Assembly (NCBI GenBank): GCA_030407085.1
Contig: CM059582.1
Location: 28,223,001 to 28,287,000, forward strand
DNA length: 64,000 nucleotides
Direction of reading: 5' to 3'
Origin: Trichopria drosophilae
Lineage: Eukaryota; Arthropoda; Insecta; Hymenoptera; Diapriidae
Shown here: one piece after another, positions 49,701 through 61,700 of the stretch
How the letters are laid out: each line of letters begins with the position of its first letter
Position numbering within the stretch: the first letter of the stretch is position 1
Made by a program: the position numbers and the translations under genes
Notes under the pieces: generated by a model
Databases searched by the model: none
What the model was told of the DNA's origin: nothing
Seen by the model: the letters and a program-made list of their open reading frames with translations, nothing else

Positions 49701-52700
49701 ATGAGATTGGATAAAACGATCCATTTACATTCGATACGATGCTCGAAGGCTTCGCAGAGGCAAGTGCCAAGTCGTTGCACATCAAACGCGCAAAATGTGG
49801 ATTTACTTTCCGTAATCATGCTGTACTTCTGTCAATTCTGAGGTTTAAATACAGAGTGGAAAAATTGTCTATTTTATCGCAAGGTCTTTATATATCGTCT
49901 GTTAGAATTTTATTTTCATATAACAATTTACATTTCCCTAATAAAATTTTAAAAACAAAAAAAATTAATATAAATATTTTAAAAATAACATTTAGTATTA
50001 AAAGTTTTCAAAATATTATTGATAAATTTTCTTTCACTTGATGAAAACATGTTCAAATATGTAATTTATTTAAAAAGATCTCTGCATAAACAGCGTCCGA
50101 TTACATGTATTTAAAAAAAATTTAGGTGTTTATTATTTTCTAAGAGTATTTTGGAGAATATTGAATTCGATTCGGTGATGGTAGAATAAGAAATTCGCTT
50201 CTTGGATTTATATAACGTGGCCAGTGATTACACGAGAATATATCACGTGACAAAATAACTTTCACAAATAATCACAAACAAAAATGTTGTAACAGACAAT
50301 CAAAAGCAACAAAACAATCTAAACAAAAGTTCAACTGAGACAAATAAATTTGTTTAATTGATGTTTATAATGTAGAATTGGAAACCAAAAGTTCAATGAC
50401 TTAAATTTATTATAATACCAAATTTAAGAAATTATTTTTTATATAGAATTGTAAATATATTGTTTATGTGATGTAAATACATATATATATCGAAAACATA
50501 AACAAAAACAACAAAACTATTATTGGTAAAGTATAGTAGATTTGTAAAAATATTATTTTAACAGGATCACAAATTTTTTTTTGAATTCTTTCAATTTATG
50601 GTATTTTGTCTCTGTGATGTTTTGCCGTGCGATTAAATGTTTATAATATTTCGTCACGTTATCATTTTATCTACGATATTATATCGCGTTGGATAGACAT
50701 TAATTTGAAACATTTAGAACTATAAATAAATTCAATAATAACTTAAGACTAAATAAATAATAGACCTAATAAAAATGATATAAAATTTAATTACAAAGTT
50801 CTACAGTGAAATAAAATGAAGAAAAATTGTGAAAAATCGAATAATTGAAATGAAAATAACTATCTATGACAAGATGACTAGAAAAAGTCCAAATTCACTA
50901 TAGCGTGACTGGAACGCTGTCATAATGCCGACAATTTGATCATCCTTTGCATCTAGACTTCTCATTTTATTCTAAGGTTATCACGTCCAGTTGTATTTTC
51001 ATTTTATACGAAATCAATTTATGAATTTCACGAGATTTCAGTTAATAATGTTTATTTTGATTACAGAAAAGTTGAAAGTTAATGAACCAGATTGTTCATA
51101 TTCTTTGATAATGTTAACGATGTTGTTCCGTTTACTATTTCTCGATCGTTAAATGTCAGAATTCATAACCTCAAAACTGTCGTAGTTTTATAGTTAGTCT
51201 CTTTAAATAATCATGAATGGTAAAATAGATGTAACAAATTGATTAAACCAAAATAACCTCTTATTATACTAAAATTATTTGTTGAACTGTAAAATTAACT
51301 TGCAGTGAACAGCAACTTTTCACGTTGTTAACTGTGCTATTATTAAATGTTGGAACTATTTCTAACTTTCTTTAATCGTTGCATGAAACTTTTTTTTCAG
51401 TGTGTACATGAACTTGAAAAAATATGTGCAGAATACATGAAACAAATGCATTTTAAGTTTCATATATATTTCTGTACATCACTTTTTATATTAACATAAC
51501 TTTTAATTTATACTATATGTCATTTATCTTATAACATATTAAGAACACAATTTTGAGTGATCTTGAAAGTTTAGGGTTACATTAAACAAGTTTTTAAATG
51601 TCAAAAAAACGTTAAACAAAGTCAGTTACTTGGTTTTTACAACAAATTTACTTACTTACAGCACTGCTGAACATGAAAGAGTGATTACTAACTGAAATAA
51701 TAATTATATTTCAACTTTTTTAAGTTTGTTATTAAAAACAAAGACATTTTGTTCTTTTTTAATAAGGCATAAATGTAGAAGAAAAAAGATAAATTTGAGA
51801 AACAGGTCTAAATCAAAAGAAATACCAAATTAACACGTCAGTTTATCGTCAATTAACGTCAATTTTTAAGGAATAAACGCTATAACGGAATAAAAACTAT
51901 CCATCATGACAAATAGATTTTATACAAAATTCATAAAATCTGGACAAAATTATGTCACTAACAAAGTGAATATTCACTATCCGTCATTATATACAGTAAG
52001 AATTATATTTTGTTCCGTGTCGGTTATTATAACAGAAATCAGTTGTTGACGCATTTTAGCCAGACAAATCAATATATTTCCAACAAATTTAAGCAGAATG
52101 TTTTTACAATAAGTGCCAATATTTTTGTTTTCTTTCAAGTGATTCATTAGAGCGTGCATTTAGGCGCCAAGGTGCACTATTCATAGATTGAACACGCGAG
52201 CCATCAATTCGACACTACTAATGAAAGTTTTACAAACTAAAATTTAGAATAAATGAACTTCATTAATCTTTCTGATAAAATCTACATCTTCGTAGCTCCC
52301 ACAATTGTATAGGTTAAAACAAGAAAATTACTGATTTATTTTTAATCCATACTGTTTATACATGAACGGATAAAAATCGTATTCCAAAGTTTATCGTTTG
52401 AGATCATTTTTAAACATTCATTACACTGACATTTGAAATCATTGCTAGACTTTTAAAAATGTTTATTATCTATTTTGAAAATATAACAAAAATGTATAGA
52501 ATCATTGACCAAAAACAATGAACAATTTATGAGAAATAAAAATCAATCTTTATTGCCCGGACAGTTTATATCAAATGAAAATTGATTTCTCAGATTGCGA
52601 ATATACAGAATAATTTATTCGCCACCTGTTGACAATTACGAGAAACACCCAAGCCAAATATATCGTCAAATTTGACATGAGCTACTTGCATGACTAAGAA

Positions 52701-55700
52701 CTAAATTTCTTGCTGCAAGGAAATATTGCTTGAAATTAAATAAATATTTGATTCAATTTAAGTTGTCGAACGGAATAAATTGATATTACGAAGTAAATAT
52801 TTACTGGTTTCAAATAAGTATATGGGTATTATTCTAGAACTTTTAAACTTTGAGGTTGAAGAAAATTGCATTTTTTTTTAGGCAAATTCATGAAATTAAT
52901 TTTATTGGCTTTAGAATTGATCAAATGACAGGAAAAACCATGCGTGACTCATTTATACACAATGTATTTTTTTTTAATGTAACATGTTACGTTACTCGTA
53001 AAATTAGTTTTTAGTTTTGTAACGTTTAATATACATAAAAAATTGAGTTCTTTTGCTTATGGCCTAATTTTTAGAAGCTAGTATATAAAATTAAGCGTCT
53101 AGTTAATAGTTATTCAAATTTAAAATAATGGATTAAATATAGCGGACTATTTTTACAAAATTTCTTTGTTTTTTATAAAATTTGATATGTTAGGGTTTTT
53201 GAGGCCACTGATTACAAATCCAAAGTCAGTTTTCATTAAAATTTGAAATCCAAATACATGATTTAACATTACAAAAAATTAAAACGATTTGTAAAGAATA
53301 ATCATTTTATTATTGTCAAAAAGTGGGTTTTTTGTTGTATTAAAAAAACACAAAAGTTATAAATACTTTAATAACATAGGAGAAAAGATCACAATGATTC
53401 CAAAGTACTTAGAAGCTAAATTGTAGATGTGCCATTAAATAATTTGATTTTTCAAAGTGAGTTTCGCTTGGAAATTTAAAGTTTGACGTGGTCGCATTTT
53501 TTATGTATAGGTGGCACACATTCGGGCAAAGGCTCAAATTACTTCTTATCATATAGGTAATATACTCCTGTTGTGTGGTTTCTTAAAAACTAATGTGAAA
53601 AAAATTATCTAAGGTTGATTGCTAAATTGTCAACTATAAAAAAAAGTTATCTCGCAAGTTTGAAGGTATATAATTTTATTCCTCAGTGAGGCACATCATT
53701 AAGTTAGGGATTTTTCATTTGTTTACATCTCCAAATACTTCCACAAAAAACCACAGACCATAAAAAAAAAGGTTCAAAAAGTTTCAGTGTTAAAACTGAA
53801 AAAATGTAGTGAGTGTCGCGCACCAAAAACAGGCAAATTCACTACTTTTATTTACTCTCATTGTTTTCTACATATCGGTAATTAGTAATAAACACCTATT
53901 ACACGTAAAACGAACAAAAATTTGTTAATCTGTAGTGTTGCAAAGTTATATTTAAAATTTTTAAGGTATCATAATGAGCGACAACATAAAGTTTAAAAAT
54001 TCTAGAACAATGCCCATATACTCGAAAAAAAATGTAAAGAAACATATTTCTTGGATCAAGGCAATATTTACTGGAACGTAGTAAATATTTACTTATTTTT
54101 AAGAAAACATTTATTTCTTTTAAGCAAATATTTAATTGTTTAAAGTAAATCGTGATCTTCTTTTAAACTAATATTTTTGGTTACGACTAAAGTAAACTAT
54201 TTACTTGTAAATTTCGTTTGATATGAGTAAATTATTGTCAGGAACACATATGGTATACTTAACATTTTCTACATCTAAACATATGATTTCTTTGGCGAAG
54301 TAAAATATTTGTTTAAAACTTACTTCTTTGAAGAAATATGATTTACTATCTTTACGCAAATTATTTCTTTGTTTCAAGAAAATAATATCTTGATTAAAGA
54401 CAATATTTTCTTAATGTAGAGTGTAATATCCCAAGGAAATAATTTACTTGAAGGAAATAAATCTTTTCTTAAATAATAGAAAATTTACTTGAATCACAAA
54501 CCTAATTACTTGATTCAAGTGAATCAATTTCAATAAATATATTTTATTAAAAGAAGTAAATTGTTTTTTCAGTGAACTTTTATTTCTGTTTTTAACAAAC
54601 CCATAAATCTTTGATAGTATGATGTAACTACACATGCCCTCAACAGCCAAAAAGTTTTTGAACAAAGTCAAATAATTATTGGTGTCATCGTATTTTGTAT
54701 ATCTCATATTTAAAAATTATTTTTAATCGAAATTCTACATATTCTCGTTTACAATATACTAAAAAAAGAGCTTTAATCATTGTCAGTCATTAACGTAATA
54801 TTTTTAGTGCTAATTAATAAATAGAAACCAGAATCTGATCTGGATATGACAAATAATATGTACCTCGACTTTTTTTTTATTTTTATATTTTTTTGACAGT
54901 TTACAATTAAAATTTCTTCTTTATTAGCAAAAATATTATAAAATGAATAATATTTAAATCTAATACCATTTTATTTACAGAATGAATGATAAAATATAAA
55001 AACTTTAAGTTTTTGGCAACAGAACGCTTTAAAAAATTATTCTAATTTCATCAAGATTTTTATCTCGATTTGGTTTAATTTTTTCTGTAAAAAGGGACAA
55101 GCTGTATCAATTGCTTTGCATGCAGCTAGAAAGGGAATTTGTCGATATTATATAGTAAATTCAAATATTAATTCATCCAAGGAAATGAAATGTTTATTCG
55201 TATTATTATTGCAGAAGTTATATATAAATATCTCGAGAATTTTAGTAGTCAAATAATTTTCAATATTTTGTTAATACTACTTTATTAAACTGAAATTTCA
55301 TTTGCAATTTAAAACCGTATGCGTTTTTATTAAACCTCCATATTTCATAAATGGATGAAAATGATTTAAAATTCATTTTAAATTACTTTGAGACCGACAA
55401 AAATTATGATTTAGATGGGAAATTATTTTTAAAGTATGAAATACAGAATATTCTATAAGATGCCATCCATAGTGTTCTTTAATTTTTTGAAACTTGTTAA
55501 TCCTTGACAACACGTACTTAACGTTTTGTAGATTCAAAAAGATTTACTAATAACTGCCATTAATTTACTAATGAAATCTTCGATTATTTTAAATTATATA
55601 AAAACGTGAATTTTGAACAATAACATAATAATAATGTAAATGAGAATTGTCGAAAATGTTTGATATATGAAACAAGATATGAATCTGTTAATTATTTTGA

Positions 55701-58700
55701 ATCATCGTTAAATAATTACATTACCAAATATTAAAATCAGTTACGAAATGCAATGCATTCATTAAAAATAATGATGGAAATAACAATATATTAATAACAA
55801 ATATGGGTAAAAATAAAAGTAATCTAATTAAAGTTAAAATGTAATTGGACAACAACAATATATAAATTAATAAAAGATATAGTATTACAAATTTGGGCAA
55901 TCGCGCTTTTATTAAAAATGGGCTGATCCAATCTCAAACAACAAAATAAAAAAGAGTTCAAAATGATTTCGAAATGTGTTCTAAAAAAATCAGATGTCGA
56001 CTTTCTGACAGTTTTCTGAACATCATGTCATTATGAAATCTTTATCAATTCATATTCAGAAAACCTTGAGAAAGTCGGATATTTGACTTCTTTTAGAGCA
56101 CATTTGCCACTTTGAATTTTGTAATTTTGACTTCAGATTCATATTAAGTGACATTGAAACCTTATGAACATCAATTTTTGTAAAATCCTGTTTAAAAATG
56201 CAAGAATTATTAGTTTCTCGATGTCCGACATTTTAAATCCTGAGTTAATTTGATTCTTTTAACACTCCGGGAATAGAACTCGATTTTGCGCCCTGCAGTG
56301 AAATATTCTGGCGTAAATTATCTAGCCCCACACCCGTGGTATTAAAAAATACGTCATAATATAGTATTTAGAATTCTAAAATGAGTCCTTCATAATACCG
56401 GCAGTTTATTAAACTAATATTCTTTAATAAAATACATGTCATTATTTATTTATATGTGCACATGTATCACATTAGTCATAAAGTAGCAAGGAGACACCAG
56501 TAAATATAAAACTTAACTACGTAACGTACATGACCTACGAGATTAAAATGAAGGCCAATAAATTCATATCATCTTGGCAAAAGTGTCGCTTCTACGACCT
56601 GCTTCGAATTTCATCAGTTTAATCACCTCGGTTTATAAAAGCTTCAAGAACTAACCTGTCCGTCTTATGAAACACATCAAGATTCAATTTTAAAATTAGT
56701 TTACATTTGTACATTGTCGCTTTTATTTCGAACCTTCACAATTACGAACTTTTAAGTAGATAAAGTGAGTCACTGCGTGGACTGTAAGTGGTTTAGTGTA
56801 CTACTATTAGTTTAAGTAATTTACTAATATTTCATTAAAGAACACAGATTTATTGTATTTTTAAACTAATAACAGACGATTCTGAATTTTTCTAAATCTA
56901 TTTCAACTCTTTTATATACTCTATATCTCGTATGGCTTTGATGCGGTTTGTATCGAATGCAATAAACTGCAGGTTTGAAGTTATAGTCGATTAAAATTAA
57001 CGTCCAAACGTAGAATTCGCTAGTTTTATTCTTTATTGAATTTTGTCTTTCGAATGGTCGCTTACGTTTTTTATCCTCTGCGTAGAATTGCAAAGACGTG
57101 TTTTTTATTCTCTTACCGGCATTTGTAAGAATTGGAATAATAAAAGTTAGAGTTTATTAATAACAATTATTTTTAATTTACGGAAGAAGAAATTATTCTG
57201 GTTTAATATACTACAAATAGACATTTTTAAGAACTCTTTCAGACCTCTTTTGAGGAATGTACAAGCTGTCCAGTCGATTACTTCACTTTCTAACGTAAAA
57301 TATTCAAATTAAACAGAAACTAAACGTATTTTCAAGTCCATATATATATTTGCAGACGCTTTTAGAGTGATCGGTTCAGAATTAGGTGAGAAATCGCAAG
57401 AAAAATACGTAAAAGCGCCGTAAAAAAGTACATCATGATCAAACCACCTAGAACGCCATCTAGCGTCCGACGCCAGCCGCCAGCAATAATTTTTTATGTA
57501 TTTGCTAAATATTGGGTCATTTACCGATTATAAAAATGTATACCAACTAAATATCAGTATAGATTAAAAACCTCCAGAAAATAAATCGTTAGTAGTTTAT
57601 TTTCAAAGTATTTGACCGAAAAAGACACTTTTGATAAAATGTCATCTAGAAATAAGCTAAAAAATCGATTTTTTTTAAATAAAAAAAAGAAAGAAATAAA
57701 ATAATTTAATGACATTTTTAACAATTAATTAAACTTTCAGACCCGAGAAAGAAGAAGAAATCATCCCACCCATCCCAACGTCGGAACCACCAGAATCTCC
57801 GACTGACACCCAGCTCGGACACCAGGTGATCAAAGCCCGGCCATTGACCCTGAAGAAGAGCCCGGTGGTCGAACAGCCGAAACTCCGTTATGCTAAATCG
57901 AACGTACACGTATCTATAAATCGACGAATTGAAATGCCCCCGGCATTCCTATTTCCGGAAACCGAAATCCCAGCGGATCTTATGCAAACTGAGCAACACA
58001 TCGAACAGCAGCAACAACAACAACAACAGCAACAAATCAACGACGTTACCGATAGTTGCCTGATTAAAAAATCACCGATCAGTCCGACGATCCTTGACGA
58101 AGTTATCTGCAACGACAAATTAGACGAGTCGGATATCGTCGACGCATTGAACGTACTCAACATCGAGGATCATAAATCGAAAGCCAAGACTGAAGCTGAT
58201 CGACGATCGGATCAGGAAATAGATTCAAAATCGGCAGAAATTTTGAGACGTAAGAAGGGAAATTTGAAATCTACAACGGGTAAGGTCAATCTATCGAGGC
58301 GGGTCTCTTTCGATCCGCTGGCGCTGCTCCTGGATGCCAGTCTCGAGGGTGAACTGGAATTGGTGAAAAAGACCGCCAAGGAGGTGGCCAATCCAAGTTC
58401 CGCCAATGATGAGGGCATCACGGCTCTTCACAATGCGATTTGTGCAGGACATTTGGAAATCGTTAAATTTTTGGTTGAGTTTGGATGTGATGTTAACGCA
58501 CAGGATAGCGATGGATGGTAAGTTAGTTTTAAATCAGTTCATGCCAGTTAGTACAAGACATTTTATTCTATCAGAATTAGGGTCTTAGCTGTTTCTAATT
58601 CTTTTGAATTCATAAAGACGAACAAATATTTGAAGATGTTTTAATTTTAAATCAATATCATTCTGAAAAAAATGGGCTTTAAGGGCCTAAAATGTTTTTG

Positions 58701-61700
58701 TTTGCCACATTTGAATGGACATATTTAAAAAAATGACTTGAGATTCGTAATCAGCCTTTTCAAGATCACTTAGCTACCAATGTTTATAAAAATTAATTGA
58801 GTTTGCGATTTTGAACATATAGCTGGGATATTACGAATAAAAATTCACTTTTGTATCGCCATTTTGTGTCCATCATTTTAATTGTTTGCTTACCTGATAA
58901 CAAATTCATTTTTGACACATTTGTGTTTTTTAGAGGTAATAAAATTCGATAAATTAAAAATAAAACCTAAAAATTTCATATTTTTTTTTAAAACGTGTAT
59001 AAATTTGACTGAGTCGCGGTACTGTTACGTATCAAGTACAGTAGAACCTCCCACTAGTAGAACCCTACACAGGTAAAGTTCTCGCACTCGTGAGCAGTTT
59101 TCCCTAGTGCTCATACTAGTAAACCCTCAGTTTGCTCATTTCATATATATTTTCATTTTCGGAAATCAAATGTCTTGAATGTGAATTTCGTTGAATTTTG
59201 ATATTGAACTTACCAAAATTGAAAGTGAAACTTTGTTCAACTTAATTTAATTGAATTCTCTAACCTAACCTAAAATAATATGCAGAATTGTTAGAAATTA
59301 CAAACCAACAAACAAAAGAGAATACGATCGAATTTTGAAATTACGTTTCCAATCCGGTTTCTTGACGTTTCGAATTGAGAAATGTCACAACCTAATTCGA
59401 TTTAATATCGACAAATTCATGGATTTAATACTTTCGCGTGGTTTTCCCAATATTTGAATTCGGGAAAATTCGTTTTAATGCTTTATTATGCATATTTTTT
59501 ATTGTAAAGAGTAACGAAAAAAGAAAAACAAATGTTACGTCCACGACAGGCATTGTTTACCTTCACATATATTATTATTACTTATTATTATATATCAATA
59601 TTCTCAGGGACACAACTATCCTCAAAGGGTCATAAGTCTGACAAAAATGTGGAGAAAAACGGCTTTCGCGGTTTTATTTGTACAACTATTTAGCTTCAAA
59701 ATTTGCAAAGCGCGAAATCCCAGCTGGTCGTTTTCTCAAAATATAGGTGATTATAGGAGATTGACAATTTTTACAGTGATTTTTTGTTATTACCGGCAAT
59801 TGACCTCCAATCGAAAAATGTTTTATGGGAATGTTGTAAGTATAAAAAAAGATCTACAATTTTTCTATATATTATTTTTTAAATAACCTCAAAGTTTCAG
59901 AAAATAATCGAAAAACCCGTGTTTTTTGTTTTTAATATTTTTCGCGCTCAAAAATGATTTTTTTTTCTTGAAATTTTTAGCAGACTTACCTTTTTGTCGC
60001 GCATAAGCTGTAATTTTTTTGAGTAATCGTGTGTATTCGTTTCTTTTTTATTGATTAAAAATCGATAAAACACCTGTATTTTCCAGTGAAAAATCTAATG
60101 TCACAACAGTAGAGAATGGAACTTTATTTAATGGAATTTGTTCGTTGAAATATCTACTTTCAGATGGTGTATGAATCAATTTATATTTCTATAGAAGAAA
60201 GTGTCAATAACCTCGAAAGACTAAAAAATTCGATTTTCAACGTCAATATCAATTTAATTTTCAACATTAATATTTAAAAGAAAGAAACAAGTGCAATTAT
60301 GTTATTGTAAAATTGTTGTTTTTACGTAATTTGTATCATTGTGTAATTACGTTGTATATTTTATTAGTTAATAAATAAATAGAAATCTAGTTTTTTAGAT
60401 TTTTGTGTCTTTTTTTTGCACTTTTTTTAATAGAAATATGAACTGATTCATATATCATCTGAAAGTAGATATTTCAACGAACAAATTCCATTAAATAAAA
60501 CTTCATTATCTATAGTTTTAAAATTAGATTTTTCACTGGAAAATATATGTTTTTTATCTGTTTTTAATCAATAAAAAAGAAACGAATAAATATTATTATT
60601 CAAAAAAATTACAGTTTAATCCGGACACAAAAAGGTAAGTCGGCTAAAAATTTCAAGAAAAAAAAATCATTTCGAGCGCGAAAAAAATTAAAAACAAAAA
60701 ACACGGTTCCTTCGATTTTTTTTCTGAAAGTTTGAGGTTATATGAAAAATTATGTATACAAAAATTGTAGATCTTTTTTATACTTACAACATTCCCATAA
60801 AATATTTTTCGATTGGAGGTCAATTATTGTCGCCGGTAATAACAAAAAATCACTGTAAAAATTGTAAATCACCTATAATCACCAATATTTGGAGAAAACG
60901 ATCGGCTGGGATTTCGCGGTTTACAAATTTTGAAGCTAAGTAGTTGTACAAATAAAGCCGTGAAAGCCGTTTTTCTCCACATTTTTGTCAGACTTATGAC
61001 TCTTTGAAGCTGTGGGGAATCGTTGGGATTCGTGTGGACTGAAGATTTAACTTTCTATCACAGTGAATTCCATCTAATACCTTCAATAAAAGGACAAAGA
61101 AAACTGAATGATATAAATTAACTTGCTTCATGGTGAAGAAATAGATGACATTTTGCTATAATTTATTTGATTCTGGGATCAATTTTTTGTTGAAAAAGTA
61201 AAAAAACAATACAACAGATTTTTAAAAAATGTTTCACATGCAGGAATTTGAGTTCAATTTTGTCAATATCTTCCTACACTTCTGAATTAAATATGCAAAC
61301 GAATTTCTGACTTCGTAGGGAATATTACTGTTGAGAAACATTCATAAAACGTTGCAAAAAATTCCCCTATTTGTTCGGTGAAAAGACATTTATGAAAATG
61401 CACATGATTGTATTTGTATATGAAAGAATGGGCTATAAAACCTTATTTTGTACTAAAGTATAAAGAGATTTCTTAATATACGTGATTTGTTTGGTTTATC
61501 AAAAATTTATTGAGTTTTTGTATTTTTATTGAACTTAATTGCAAAAACTAACATTAAACTGACATTATAATCTTAAAATTATAAAGAAAATAAAAATAAA
61601 ATGTTCGATTAAGAACTAAATATTCAAAATTCATAATCCGTGTCACATTTTTTCTGTGTACTTAAATATACAGTTACAAAATTGTGTGTAGATAATATCG

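Larger units (their letters stand above)
48375..57740 (+). other. ASPP intron between exons C and D (9.4 kb)
   Basis: The longest intron whose two ends are visible, with a GTATGT donor and an aaactttcag acceptor, phase 2. It contains a GC-richer island (48840-49810), a dispersed repeat with a nested TIR element (52690-54577), a second copy of a short dispersed repeat (56261-56335) and a CTCF-like motif (57452-57468). Remaining stretches are AT-rich with only short, chance-like ORFs. Confidence 0.85.
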
